Source: Methanomicrobiales archaeon (GTDB lineage Archaea; Halobacteriota; Methanomicrobia; Methanomicrobiales; Methanospirillaceae). From it: a DNA stretch of 47,814 nt. Each line of letters starts with the position of its first letter. Within the stretch, counting starts at the first letter, position 1. The DNA lies in contig JAAYCY010000011.1 of assembly GCA_012729535.1 (NCBI GenBank), forward strand, positions 1-47,814, written 5' to 3'. Below, piece by piece: positions 1 to 9,409 of the stretch. The notes under the pieces are model-generated. The model searched no databases. It was given only the letters and a program-made list of their open reading frames with translations, and had not been told where the DNA came from. The position numbers and the translations under genes are program-made.

Positions 1-493
1 TGCTCACCGTAGGGCGGCGCCGAAAATATATAAATGTATCGATTTGAGGTTGGAATTGTATTCTTGCTTAGTAACACTGATTTTTGCTTAGTTAGGTATC
101 AGGCCATAAAGCTGTCTTACATGGATTAGTATTTATATGTAATGTCTGCCTAAAATTTTCGATAGACATTTCTTTATGAAAAAAAAGGTACTATTTTTTT
201 TATGGGTACTAAATCATGTAATATTTTTTTTTGAATATCATATTCAAAATATCTCTTAATAATATCATGCTGCTATTAAAGATGGGTAAAAATTTTTTTT
301 TGCTTCTTTCTAACCCGTTTATAGAATTGAAAGCCTTTGGGATAATTTACGTTTATTCTTATTCCCATTGCAATCAGGCAATATCACCAGTGAATTGATG
401 TTTGTAAGAATATTTCTTATGCTATCATGTAATGCCCTTCGTTCTGTGAAAATTATATCTAGGCATTGATTTTAATTACAAAAGTGAGATGTT
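1..493. other. Gene-free region downstream of the cdh operon
   Basis: No convincing open reading frame lies here. The first 22 bases are GC-rich and may be the edge of an element outside the window. A strong promoter-like sequence is at 18-34. Two copies of the 9-mer TTGCTTAGT (64-72 and 84-92) are spaced 20 bases apart. A 7-bp stem pairs 141-147 with 164-170. Runs of 8 to 10 T occur near 194-201, 223-232 and 292-301, and would stop plus-strand transcripts. A 17-base perfect palindrome sits at 231-247. Confidence 0.5.
18..34 (+). promoter_or_regulatory. Orphan archaeal BRE/TATA promoter
   Basis: The sequence CCGAAAATATATAAATG is an almost ideal archaeal promoter: a purine-rich BRE followed by the TATA box TATATAAA at 27-34. 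Transcription would start near 53-60 on the plus strand. No ORF follows, so the product could be a short RNA ending at the T8 run at 194-201. The BRE side argues for the plus orientation. Confidence 0.45.
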
Positions 494-2320
494 TTAAGAA
501 TTGGAATAATTTTCTATTTCAGGAAGTCTTAATGCCTTCCAGTATTCTTCTATAAAATCATTGTCAACCATCAGGTCGATATATCCCATATGCTCAGCAA
601 TTTTGACAGAGTTTTTTCGTTGTGCAACCGACAACAAACAAGCGTATGCTCCGGCCAGAGAGCCATTACCAATCCGGTGAAATTTTGCATTCGGTAATTG
701 GGGTAATATACCAAATGATGTTAAGTGATAAACAGAACCATAAGTTCCCAAGGCACCAGCCAGAAAAACATCGGTAATATCATCAGGACCAATGCGATAT
801 TTTTTCATGAGCACATGAATTGCTGCTAATGCAGCAGCTTTTGAATCCATAAGGTATGCCATATCGTCTCTGGTTATGACGATGTCCCTTCCAATAGCTG
901 TTTTTTCTGCTGGTACGAGAATATATTCTAATCCGTTCTCACCTGTTCTGACCCCTGGAGCATTATCAACCAGTTTTCCACTAAAGTCCAGGATTCCAGC
1001 AGATGCCATAGCAGCTGCTGCTTCAATGATTCCGGATCCGCAAATACCTTTTGGCAGGGTTTCTCCGATTACATGAATGTGAACCGTTCCATTAGTTTCT
1101 ATCGTTACCTGGTCAATCGCTCCTCTCATTGCTCTCATACCGCATCGCATCCCGGCACCTTCAAATGCAGGGCCTGATGCACAGGATGTAGAGACCAGCC
1201 AGTCATTATTGCCGAGAATTATCTCTCCGTTAGTCCCAAGATCAACGAGAAGAGATACTTTCGGCCGGATGTGCATTCCTGAAGTCAGAACATCACCAAT
1301 CACATCTCCGCCAATAAACCTGCTTACCGCAGGAAGACAATATATTGATATGGAAGAGTTCACACCAATACCACATTCACCAGCATGTACCAATATAGGG
1401 TCTTTTGGTATTTTTGTGTCAACATATTCGAGAGGTTCCGGATTTCTCCCTGCAAATAGCCATGTCATGACCGTATTTCCAGCAAGACATATATCAGAAA
1501 TATCCTGGTCTGAAATGTCTGCTATGCGGGTCAACTTATAAATTACGTCATTGATACTGGCTATTGCTGCTGACTGGAGATTTTTTTGACCTGTTTCTTT
1601 TCTCCCAATGGCAATCCTGGTAACCAGTTCTTCTCCAAGTGTTATCTGTCTGTTCAGGGTCGATGCCACTCCTAAAATTTCTCCTGATATCAGGTCTGCC
1701 AGGATTCCAACAACGGTCGTCGTTCCAAGATCAATTGCAATACCATACAAAGCAGGTGTTGTATCCCCCTCTTCAAGATTGAGAACATGGGATGTATCTT
1801 CAGAAAAAACAATTGTTGCAGTCAGTGGACCAGATGAATGTAAAATATTTTTTTTCTGTTCGTCATTTATGAATGGTCTGATACCATTATATCCGGAAAA
1901 TTTTATTGAAGGGCCTAAAAAAGAAGAATATGCAGAAATTTCCTTTTCCACAAGAAATTTTTTGACAGATGGATCTGGTTTAACAATAATCTTTGAAATA
2001 TCCAATAAAATTTGAGGATTATCAATCCGGCTCTCCACAGGGATGGTAAATTCTGCATCAGACCATACCCTTACCATACAGGCAAGACAATATCCTTTCC
2101 TCTGCTCATCAAGGGTTAGGAATTTTACGCAGATACTATCATCGCCAGAAATATCTCCAGATATCCTGATAACTTTGCACTTGCCGCAATTTCCTTTTCC
2201 TCCGCATATCGCTTCAAACTGGATACCTGCCTCTCTGATGGCATCAAGGACTGTGATTCCTGCCCTGACCGTGACCATCCGGTTCATCGGCTGAAAAGTA
2301 ATGGTTACAGAAGTTACCAT
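494..2320 (-). CDS. RACo-like reductive activator of the corrinoid iron-sulfur protein (2Fe-2S ferredoxin plus ASKHA/DUF4445 domain)
   Basis: This protein probably reactivates oxidised Co(II) corrinoid on the CdhD/CdhE complex by ATP-driven one-electron reduction, the role known for RACo of acetogens. Counted from the ATG at 2320, it has an N-terminal [2Fe-2S] ferredoxin domain with C39, C45, C48 and C78 (CxxxxxCxxC then C). A linker follows, then an ASKHA ATPase core starting with DLGTTT near residue 197 and continuing with a CLAGNT motif. About 608 residues is normal for COG3894. The ATG at 2320 follows one base after the cdhE stop, which favours it over an upstream TTG at 2332. Its place as last gene of the operon ties it to the corrinoid protein. 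RamA-type activators of methanogens are a different family. The function is inferred from family and context. Confidence 0.85.
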   Translation of the reverse strand: MVTSVTITFQPMNRMVTVRAGITVLDAIREAGIQFEAICGGKGNCGKCKVIRISGDISGDDSICVKFLTLDEQRKGYCLACMVRVWSDAEFTIPVESRIDNPQILLDISKIIVKPDPSVKKFLVEKEISAYSSFLGPSIKFSGYNGIRPFINDEQKKNILHSSGPLTATIVFSEDTSHVLNLEEGDTTPALYGIAIDLGTTTVVGILADLISGEILGVASTLNRQITLGEELVTRIAIGRKETGQKNLQSAAIASINDVIYKLTRIADISDQDISDICLAGNTVMTWLFAGRNPEPLEYVDTKIPKDPILVHAGECGIGVNSSISIYCLPAVSRFIGGDVIGDVLTSGMHIRPKVSLLVDLGTNGEIILGNNDWLVSTSCASGPAFEGAGMRCGMRAMRGAIDQVTIETNGTVHIHVIGETLPKGICGSGIIEAAAAMASAGILDFSGKLVDNAPGVRTGENGLEYILVPAEKTAIGRDIVITRDDMAYLMDSKAAALAAIHVLMKKYRIGPDDITDVFLAGALGTYGSVYHLTSFGILPQLPNAKFHRIGNGSLAGAYACLLSVAQRKNSVKIAEHMGYIDLMVDNDFIEEYWKALRLPEIENYSNS

Positions 2321-2321
2321 A

Positions 2322-3749
2322 TTATTCTTCAACCGGTGGCCAGCGTTCCCGTATCATTTGTCCAATACCAGAAGAATCTCTGGGACCAACAAGCACTTTC
2401 CACCCGGTTTCTTCTTCTGTTTCTCCAGACAACCGGGCTGCGAGTCCTGGAATTATGAGATAATTGTGCGAGACCAGGTCACCAGCTTTAAATTCATTCA
2501 GAGAATCTGCAATTTTTAAAGCGGTAAGGTATCTTCCTGCAACTGCAGCTTCAACAGATAATCCTCCAGTATCGATAACGATAAGGTAACAATCTATCTT
2601 TGCTGCTTTAATATCTGATTCAACGGTGAAAAATGTAAGGGCATAGTTGGTAGTAATCAGAACTGGCGATTGTGCATCAGGACTTCCAAAAATTCTGACA
2701 CCAGGATCTACAGATACCGGTTTTCTGGGATCGGTATAAATTCCAAATCTCCAGATTAACTGGGGGAGTAGAGCCCAACCTTCAATGCTATGCATAATGA
2801 GAAGATCAGCATAGCGGGTGATCAACATTGAAGTAAGGTATGCTTCCTGCCACCGGTTCAGATCCTCTGACAATTCTCCACCGGCCCAGACGGAAATTGG
2901 TGTTCCTAGCAATGGGAAACCAAATATCGGATCAAATTCACTGCATGCAGTTTTTCGTATGGAAGAAAACTGGTGGATTGTATGCCCAATCTGTTCGCCA
3001 TGAAAAGTTCCCGGGTCAAGAACCAGGTTATCGATACCCCATTTTATCATGGTTGTTACGAGTGATCTTAATAAGGAAAGATCACCCTGGGAAGATACTA
3101 CCACCGGACAGGAATACTTCAGGGCAATTTCTCCGACTTCTTTCCAGTTATTATGGTTTATTGCATAAATCAGTGGATTTCTGTCTGCACATTCTGATAA
3201 TCCGGCAGATAAAACCTCTGGATCATAACTACAAAGGATCAGCGGGAGGTCAGACAATTCACAAACCAAATGGACTATTTCGCGAAATATATCCGGATCT
3301 TTCGTGACTGAACGTATTGCAATAGCATCCAGACCTAATGGCCTCCCAATATAGGTATAAGAGAAATCCTCGATCAGTCTTACTCGTTGAGCGACCTTGT
3401 CAGGATCAGTGTCATCGGCGATATCAATAGCAATGGGAGGGGGGTTATGATAGGTAAATTCATGCCTGAATAGGACGTGTTTTCCTCCGATTGCAATCTT
3501 TCTCTTCCCCGTTCCGATGGTTATGGTTTTTACTGGTGGTGCCAGAAGATCCTGTATCTTTTCCAATTCTTTTGTATATTTCGGAGTGTATAATGGAGAA
3601 CAACCTTCGATTACTGCTTCACCATTGACAACCTTTGTTGCAAAAGCCATACAGTTTGATTCCTGGCATTCACCACAATTAGTTCTGGGGAGAATTTTAT
3701 AGACATCAATGGGACTTATCTCTTTTATTCCTTTTTTCCCTATTTTCAT
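2322..3749 (-). CDS. cdhE: Acetyl-CoA decarbonylase/synthase gamma subunit (corrinoid iron-sulfur protein, large subunit)
   Basis: CdhE is the large subunit of the corrinoid iron-sulfur protein and carries the methyl group between methyl-tetrahydromethanopterin and the A-cluster of CdhC. The N-terminus holds the [4Fe-4S] motif CGECxxxxC followed by a distant Cys (C25, C28, C33 and C50 counted from the ATG at 3749). The middle is a TIM-barrel methyltransferase-like domain and the last 140 residues form the corrinoid-binding domain. I chose the ATG at 3749 because AGGTGA lies six bases upstream; a GTG at 3758 is inside that ribosome-binding site. At 475 residues it has the usual length. It starts 11 bases after cdhD ends. 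Confidence 0.95.
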   Translation of the reverse strand: MKIGKKGIKEISPIDVYKILPRTNCGECQESNCMAFATKVVNGEAVIEGCSPLYTPKYTKELEKIQDLLAPPVKTITIGTGKRKIAIGGKHVLFRHEFTYHNPPPIAIDIADDTDPDKVAQRVRLIEDFSYTYIGRPLGLDAIAIRSVTKDPDIFREIVHLVCELSDLPLILCSYDPEVLSAGLSECADRNPLIYAINHNNWKEVGEIALKYSCPVVVSSQGDLSLLRSLVTTMIKWGIDNLVLDPGTFHGEQIGHTIHQFSSIRKTACSEFDPIFGFPLLGTPISVWAGGELSEDLNRWQEAYLTSMLITRYADLLIMHSIEGWALLPQLIWRFGIYTDPRKPVSVDPGVRIFGSPDAQSPVLITTNYALTFFTVESDIKAAKIDCYLIVIDTGGLSVEAAVAGRYLTALKIADSLNEFKAGDLVSHNYLIIPGLAARLSGETEEETGWKVLVGPRDSSGIGQMIRERWPPVEE

Positions 3750-3759
3750 CCTGTTCACC

Positions 3760-5016
3760 TCAGATTTTAACCGATACCCATTCTGACATCTCTGGTTTCA
3801 AAGGTTTTGGATTCATAAGTCTGGTCGATACGTCCCGCAATGTAGATACTGCCAAAGGATGCATCATTAAAAAGAGATCTACACCGGCAAGAAGCAGAGT
3901 AATACCACCGATTGATTCCCAGAGGGGTCCGCGAAGCTCATTACGTCCAAATTCCGGGCCAAGATTCATCCATGCTTCACGGGCTGACCAGGCATTCGTG
4001 CATGCTGATAATGTTGGGTGTGATAATTCGCTATCGCCCATGAGTGCTGCAGTTCGTGCACGTTCATGTATTGAAAATGAGTATTCAAGCCCATACCCGA
4101 GAGCAACAGTGGTAAGGTCAATAAGAAGGCGGTCGGGAGAAAAAAACTGATAAATCCTTCTGTTAAGTTCTTTTGCACTGTTAAGATCAAGACCAGTAAA
4201 TCCAAGAAGACAATGGCCGCATTTATCCGCTGCTCTGCAGACCGGTTCCAGTGTCTTCGCGTCGGCCATGTCTGTTGTGACAGAATTCAGGAGTAATCTC
4301 TCTCCTTCTGCCATCTCTGAAATCTCTATAAACGTCTCTGCATCTTTTTTCGGATCACCACATCCCCCGATAATGAGTGGGACATCAACTGCCTGCAGTA
4401 CTTCTTCTACAGTTTTAGATGCATCTTTTACAGAACGGTTCTGAATCAGGGGATCTGTTGAGAGGAGATGAACCGTTACCATGTCAGCACCAAACTGCTC
4501 AACATTCATCTTAGCCCAGTCTGCTGGATCGTCTAAAACATCTTTCACATGATTTTTTAGAGCTTTTGGCATCGGAACCGGAGTATCGAATACATCAAGG
4601 GATATAACGGGTGAATGTGGAGGTGGAGATTGTGGATCATGAAAAGGAAGGGATGAAGATCCGCCAACTGTTACAGTACTGCCTCTCGTCCCACCATCTG
4701 AACGGGCCCCTCCAAGTTTAATTTCCCTGATTTTTGCAGGATATGGTATTGATGAAGGATTAAATGGTACATCAGCAAGGTTTTCTGGTCTTGGTCGTAT
4801 CCTGATCTCCGGACCGGTTGTATCCTGAATAACTGACGAATGTATAGTGGGGTATGAACCAGCGATAGTTCCACCGATAGGAAGATACAGTTCCAGTTCC
4901 TCAAGTTCTATTTCCACATGTTCAAGTTCTACCTGTTTCCCTTTTAATAACTCCAAAATTCCGGGACCAAACAGTTTAATCAGATTTGAAATGTCAGATT
5001 TATCAGCATCAGACAT
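3760..5016 (-). CDS. cdhD: Acetyl-CoA decarbonylase/synthase delta subunit (corrinoid iron-sulfur protein, small subunit)
   Basis: CdhD pairs with CdhE to form the corrinoid iron-sulfur protein. Its TIM barrel helps to bind the corrinoid and the methyl donor. The typical block VISLDVFDTPVPMPKAL begins the barrel near residue 140 and is followed by the GADMVTVHLLSTDP strand. The first 130 residues are the lower-complexity archaeal N-terminal region, including a glycine- and proline-rich linker. The length of 418 residues is normal. The ATG directly follows the cdhC stop (TAAATG) and has a strong GGGGGA ribosome-binding site, so translation is probably coupled. No frameshift or missing block is visible. 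Confidence 0.95.
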   Translation of the reverse strand: MSDADKSDISNLIKLFGPGILELLKGKQVELEHVEIELEELELYLPIGGTIAGSYPTIHSSVIQDTTGPEIRIRPRPENLADVPFNPSSIPYPAKIREIKLGGARSDGGTRGSTVTVGGSSSLPFHDPQSPPPHSPVISLDVFDTPVPMPKALKNHVKDVLDDPADWAKMNVEQFGADMVTVHLLSTDPLIQNRSVKDASKTVEEVLQAVDVPLIIGGCGDPKKDAETFIEISEMAEGERLLLNSVTTDMADAKTLEPVCRAADKCGHCLLGFTGLDLNSAKELNRRIYQFFSPDRLLIDLTTVALGYGLEYSFSIHERARTAALMGDSELSHPTLSACTNAWSAREAWMNLGPEFGRNELRGPLWESIGGITLLLAGVDLFLMMHPLAVSTLRDVSTRLMNPKPLKPEMSEWVSVKI

Positions 5017-6414
5017 TTATTTTCCCCCGGATTTCAGGTTTTTATTATCAACTGGTTGAATTATTATCTTTTCTGCGTATATTTTGGCATTTTTCAGGAT
5101 AATTTTTATTCCTCCAGCCATTACTGGCAACTCCCCCATTGAAAAAACAGGAGCATTGCCTGAATACCCGGTTTCTATTTCCCTTTCTTCACTCTCTTCT
5201 TCTCTCCATCCAGAGACCAGCGGATGGTTATTATCTATAAGAAATGTTTTCAAAGATGCGACATCCTGTGCATCATTCTCTGTTGCAATTGCTGAAACGA
5301 CACTATCCGGAATAATGCCGGTAAGAGTGTTTTTAATTTCAGCAGGCATCCATACAATTGCATTCCAACCACCATCGGCCTGTAGAAATTTTACTGACCG
5401 CATGTACTCAATCGAAATACCATGGAATCCTTCAATCTGTCTTCCACCTGCGGTAGAATCTGCTAATGTCGAGAAGGCAAGGCCATTTACTGTTGGTCCG
5501 GCAAATCGGCGGTGTACAATCCCAAAACCCTCTACCTCCGGAATGAAAAATGCAATGGCTTCAAAGCAACCACAGGATGTATGAGGATATCCAAAAGCAG
5601 AATAAAGCCATACCCTATCTACTTCTCCCATTGAGCGCCTGGATGCATGCTCGTTTACACCTGCATACTCTCCATGCTCACAATCAATCAGGTCTCCTTT
5701 CGCAATAGAAAAAATCGGGCCGTCAGGATCCATTCTTGCAGCAGCCCTTCCATCAAACCAACTGATTGCGCCACAGTTTGCATACCGCTGTGGAGTGATA
5801 ACGCAGATATGTGAAGGGGCAAAAGACTGGCAGAGAGCACATCCATAAAAGGTATCTACTTCCTCGTCAAGCAGACCACGTGCACGGGAATCCCTGTTTT
5901 CGTACCGTTCCATTGCTTTGTGATAGTAAGATTTGAACTCTTCACCGCCGGTAAAGAACGTTATCTGAATTTTTTCTATGATAGGGAGTTCATTCCGGTA
6001 TAGACTGATAAGAGCACTGCCAATCTGCATGAATGAGGTTAATCCCTTGGAAAATGATTTTTTCCCTACCCTGATCCAGATATCATATCGCTGGTTTAAA
6101 TGCATAACTCCCTGGATATAATTGAAATATTCATGAATACGACGTTCAAGAACGCCCTCCAGGTCATTCTCAAGTTTTTCTCCGGAAACTTCAACCAGGA
6201 TACCAATGGGATAACTTTTACCCTCTTCAAGTTCAGATAAATCCTGTCCCTTTATGAATATTTTACCATCTTCGATCTCATCCTGACCTTTTACCAGAAT
6301 TATTTCAAATTTTTCAGAGACTTTCGGTCCACCAAGTTCTACCCTCATATCCTCTTTCCGGATACGCTCGCCTTCGTAAACAAGACCGACTTCGACTGGA
6401 ATGTCCTCAAACAT
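5017..6414 (-). CDS. cdhC: Acetyl-CoA decarbonylase/synthase beta subunit (acetyl-CoA synthase, A-cluster)
   Basis: CdhC joins CO, a methyl group and CoA to make acetyl-CoA at a nickel-iron-sulfur A-cluster. The A-cluster block is clear: YGCALCQSFAPSHICVITP followed by ANCGAISWFDGRAA, and further on the GCFE motif. It has the short archaeal form without the N-terminal CODH-contact domain of bacterial AcsB. An open frame extends upstream to 6486, but the ATG at 6414 gives the family N-terminus (MFEDIPVEVGLVYEGERIR), has GGGAG upstream, and avoids a 59-base overlap with cdhB. That leaves 13 bases after cdhB and a protein of 465 residues. Confidence 0.95.
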   Translation of the reverse strand: MFEDIPVEVGLVYEGERIRKEDMRVELGGPKVSEKFEIILVKGQDEIEDGKIFIKGQDLSELEEGKSYPIGILVEVSGEKLENDLEGVLERRIHEYFNYIQGVMHLNQRYDIWIRVGKKSFSKGLTSFMQIGSALISLYRNELPIIEKIQITFFTGGEEFKSYYHKAMERYENRDSRARGLLDEEVDTFYGCALCQSFAPSHICVITPQRYANCGAISWFDGRAAARMDPDGPIFSIAKGDLIDCEHGEYAGVNEHASRRSMGEVDRVWLYSAFGYPHTSCGCFEAIAFFIPEVEGFGIVHRRFAGPTVNGLAFSTLADSTAGGRQIEGFHGISIEYMRSVKFLQADGGWNAIVWMPAEIKNTLTGIIPDSVVSAIATENDAQDVASLKTFLIDNNHPLVSGWREEESEEREIETGYSGNAPVFSMGELPVMAGGIKIILKNAKIYAEKIIIQPVDNKNLKSGGK

Positions 6415-6427
6415 TTTTATACTCCCA

Positions 6428-6976
6428 TTACATGTTATCCGGCGAAAAAAGACTAATAAATCTGTCAATTTCTGCCTGCCAGGCATCAGGTTTCATATTT
6501 GGATATGACCAGGTTGCATGGGGATGATATTTTGGATCAAGCGAAATTACTTTTGTATCCGGTGCTCCTTGTTTTAGTCCGGATAGCAGAAGAGATAACA
6601 GAGTATACGAAAAACCGGCAACAAATATCAGATCATACTGCCCGTTACCATCCAGACCTTTCCATTGAGGGTCGCAAAGACGGCCTGTTATTTCCATGCT
6701 TCCCAGATTTGCATCTGGTTTTATACCATGAGCAATAAGTTTTCCAAAGATATGAGCCGTTGAAAGGACAGGAGTATGATAGGTATTCTGAAGTTTTAAA
6801 ATAAGTTTAATCAGTGTTTCGGTTCTTTTCCCTCCGGATATCGTTTCATTTCCGATTATAACTAGTGAACGTCGGGATTTTTTTAGCATAGCCACCATAA
6901 TTTCAGGTTTTGAAATTACATGAGCCTGCTTTGTTCCACCCATTTCAGATCGTATCCACGGATCCTGATCTGCCAT
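6428..6976 (-). CDS. cdhB: Acetyl-CoA decarbonylase/synthase epsilon subunit
   Basis: CdhB is the small partner of CdhA in the alpha2-epsilon2 CO dehydrogenase component. It has a Rossmann-like fold similar to the TPP-enzyme central domain and no catalytic cluster. At 182 residues it has the expected length, with the IIGNETISGGKRTETLIKL segment and a C-terminal ISLDPKYHPHATWSYPN segment in keeping with the family. Its ATG overlaps the cdhA stop by one base (TAATG), which indicates translational coupling. It is found only with the archaeal complex, so its presence marks the operon as the archaeal rather than the bacterial type. Confidence 0.92.
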   Translation of the reverse strand: MADQDPWIRSEMGGTKQAHVISKPEIMVAMLKKSRRSLVIIGNETISGGKRTETLIKLILKLQNTYHTPVLSTAHIFGKLIAHGIKPDANLGSMEITGRLCDPQWKGLDGNGQYDLIFVAGFSYTLLSLLLSGLKQGAPDTKVISLDPKYHPHATWSYPNMKPDAWQAEIDRFISLFSPDNM

Positions 6977-9336
6977 TATTTTGCTCCATTCCGCTTTCTG
7001 ATCTGTGAGGTCAGAAGGGTAGGATCCGGAATTATCTGATCACTTTGTCCTTTTTCTGTAATAATGGGAAGAATTTCTTCTTTCATAGTAATGGGAATAT
7101 CTGCAGAAGAACGGATGTAAAGATGAATGTCATCAGGCATAATTCCATAAAGACGTTTATAGAGGTCAATGTAGTGAGTTAATTTCATAGACCTGCCCCT
7201 GGACGTGTCATTCGGCCTCATGCAGAGCTTCGCAATTAAGACCATTGCCTCTTCCTTGGTTTCAGCAGTAATAAACAGGTGCTCAGGTACCGGACCTACA
7301 TAGACTTTCTCACCCGTACGGGTATCATAGACATACCAGTCCTCTTCATTATCCTTTCTTCCCATGAGCATACGGCGATATTTTGCCCCATGAGGTCCGA
7401 CAATTACTGGTATTCCAAGTCTCCAGAATCCAGATGCTATTGCTGCAGCTTTCTGTGACATTGCACCCCAGGCGACTCCGACAGCTCCTACGCGGTTGTA
7501 GACATAATCCGCAATTTCTTCGTAATTTCCCCGAAGATTCCGCTTGGCAAAAATACTAGCAATTTTTATCGCTGCACCAGAAATGTGAGCATTTGATACG
7601 CAGGAACCAACATTTACAATTCCTCCTGCCTCAAACCGGCCATGGTATTCTTCATACGGGGTTTGTCCATCTTCATTTTTGTACATACCAATTGCCATGG
7701 CAGAACACCCTGAAGCTACGCAGATATATCTTCTCTTTGCAAATTCTCTGGCCATTTCGGCTACTTCAGATACCCCCTTTGGGAAATTTGCACATCCGAC
7801 AAAGGCAACAACTCCCGGGATTTCTCCGAGAACGATAGGTCCTCCAACTTCCCGTATCTCGATATCCTGAATTGCTCCCCGACCGGCACGAACAAAAAAC
7901 TGTTCTGAAATAACCTTTTTTCGGGCTGCAGCAACCAGGGTATTGTGTATCGGTATATCCTTATTGCACACATCTTCACACCTTCCACACCCGATACATG
8001 AATCGTAAATTTCTGCAAGAGAAACAAAATTACCAAGAGCTGCAGATTTCATGGCCTCAGGAATAGGGGTTTCATTTGGACATGCCCTTGTGCATTCCAT
8101 GCACCCCCCACACCTTTTGGCAAGTTCTATTAATTCCTGATCCGTTGGTATGAAACTGACTTTTTTTGTTCTTCTGGTTTCCTTCACCAGGACAGCAGTT
8201 CTGACAGCAATTTCCCCCACTTTGTCAGGATCCAGTATGAGGACTCCGGGTACTTTTCCTGATACCAGATCTGAGATAATATCGTCAGGGTTGTCCAATG
8301 TCCGGTCAACAAGTCCTGCACAGTTTTTTGAGCTGGTCGCAATTAATGGGGCACTAACGTTACCTGCTTCAATCAAAAGATCTGCCCTGACACATTGTTC
8401 ATCTACAACGATAACATCCGGAACCCCGCTTCTGATATACCTCAGTTGCCAGGATATAGGACCGACAATTTTTGCATGAGGGTCTTGCCTGGTGAGATCT
8501 ATGGCAGTGCAGCATATCCCGGTCACCTCAATCTTATCAGAAAGATCATGCTTTTGTGAATACCTGATAATATCAACAGCAGGCGGGACATTGTGACCAA
8601 TAACTAATATAACCGGTTTTTTTGAATCAATTGTTCCAAGTCCGAGTTTTACAAGCTCAGCATCAGGATCTGCTTTTGGAAAATCAAAAACTGATATCTG
8701 TGCCATATCAGCAAGTTCAAGAGCGACATGATCGAGCATTCCTGCATGGAATACTTTCGATTCAAAATCAATAGGATCACTCTCCTGTCCGGTATGGGCA
8801 GTTGCAAGAAGCTCTGTCAACTGACTTTCAAGATAATCCAAAACCGTTTCCAGATCTGATAGAGTTTTGGGTTTTATTCCACACACCAGACGGATCACAG
8901 GTGCCTCAACATCGACATTTGATCCTCCGACATTTATCGGAGTTCTTCGTCCATATTTTCCAATCAGGTGTGTTACCAGATGCCGTCCATGACTGGTATG
9001 TGTAGCTGCTCCGATACATGCCGCAAGCAGAACAATTCTGGACTGTTGAGCTTCCATTCCGATTCCACAGGCACCTCGTTTCCCTCCTGACAGGTCACAT
9101 TTACCATATGTGCAAAGGCAGCAGAGATCACAAAAAGGCAGGTAGAGCGGTTTATATCTAGCAAGAAGAGTCCTGTCCCAGTTTCGGAGATCTATATGAT
9201 CTGGAAAAGGAGTTGGGCCCTCTTTTTCATCCCAGAATTCTCCTTTAATTTTTCCGACTTGTATATCCAGACCCTTCAGGGATCCGGCAGAACTTTTAGC
9301 TTCGTTCAGACTAATATGAATATTTCTTTTGTTCAC
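6976..9336 (-). CDS. cdhA: Acetyl-CoA decarbonylase/synthase alpha subunit (nickel CO dehydrogenase)
   Basis: CdhA reversibly reduces CO2 to CO at the nickel-iron-sulfur C-cluster and passes CO to CdhC. Cysteines at about 69, 72, 75, 80 and 90 (FCDLCCLC, GKCDLSGGKRGACG) match the B/D cluster region. Two ferredoxin-type [4Fe-4S] motifs follow near residues 407-418 (CGGCMECTRACP) and 445-456 (CIGCGRCEDVC), as in archaeal alpha subunits. C-cluster ligands lie in the segments around 513 (FVGCAN), 542 (ASGCSAMA) and 577 (VGSCVSN), and the C-terminal GPHGAKYRRML is present. The start is GTG, which suits the family N-terminus. At 786 residues it is full length. The gap to the upstream ATPase gene is 73 bases, the longest in the operon. 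Confidence 0.95.
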   Translation of the reverse strand: MNKRNIHISLNEAKSSAGSLKGLDIQVGKIKGEFWDEKEGPTPFPDHIDLRNWDRTLLARYKPLYLPFCDLCCLCTYGKCDLSGGKRGACGIGMEAQQSRIVLLAACIGAATHTSHGRHLVTHLIGKYGRRTPINVGGSNVDVEAPVIRLVCGIKPKTLSDLETVLDYLESQLTELLATAHTGQESDPIDFESKVFHAGMLDHVALELADMAQISVFDFPKADPDAELVKLGLGTIDSKKPVILVIGHNVPPAVDIIRYSQKHDLSDKIEVTGICCTAIDLTRQDPHAKIVGPISWQLRYIRSGVPDVIVVDEQCVRADLLIEAGNVSAPLIATSSKNCAGLVDRTLDNPDDIISDLVSGKVPGVLILDPDKVGEIAVRTAVLVKETRRTKKVSFIPTDQELIELAKRCGGCMECTRACPNETPIPEAMKSAALGNFVSLAEIYDSCIGCGRCEDVCNKDIPIHNTLVAAARKKVISEQFFVRAGRGAIQDIEIREVGGPIVLGEIPGVVAFVGCANFPKGVSEVAEMAREFAKRRYICVASGCSAMAIGMYKNEDGQTPYEEYHGRFEAGGIVNVGSCVSNAHISGAAIKIASIFAKRNLRGNYEEIADYVYNRVGAVGVAWGAMSQKAAAIASGFWRLGIPVIVGPHGAKYRRMLMGRKDNEEDWYVYDTRTGEKVYVGPVPEHLFITAETKEEAMVLIAKLCMRPNDTSRGRSMKLTHYIDLYKRLYGIMPDDIHLYIRSSADIPITMKEEILPIITEKGQSDQIIPDPTLLTSQIRKRNGAK

Positions 9337-9409
9337 TGGTATCCAGCCGGGTAGTTGCTGATAATAAATTGAACTGTCTGGTAATGTTAAGATTTGTATC
9401 TGCTGATCA

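Noticed and set aside
3966-4205. Minus-strand frames inside cdhD and similar 60-110 codon frames inside most genes.
   Set aside because: They overlap well-supported genes in other frames and read as low-quality shadow translations.
6415-6486. Upstream extension of cdhC.
   Set aside because: It would overlap cdhB by 59 bases and lacks family similarity; the ATG at 6414 has a ribosome-binding site and the expected N-terminus.
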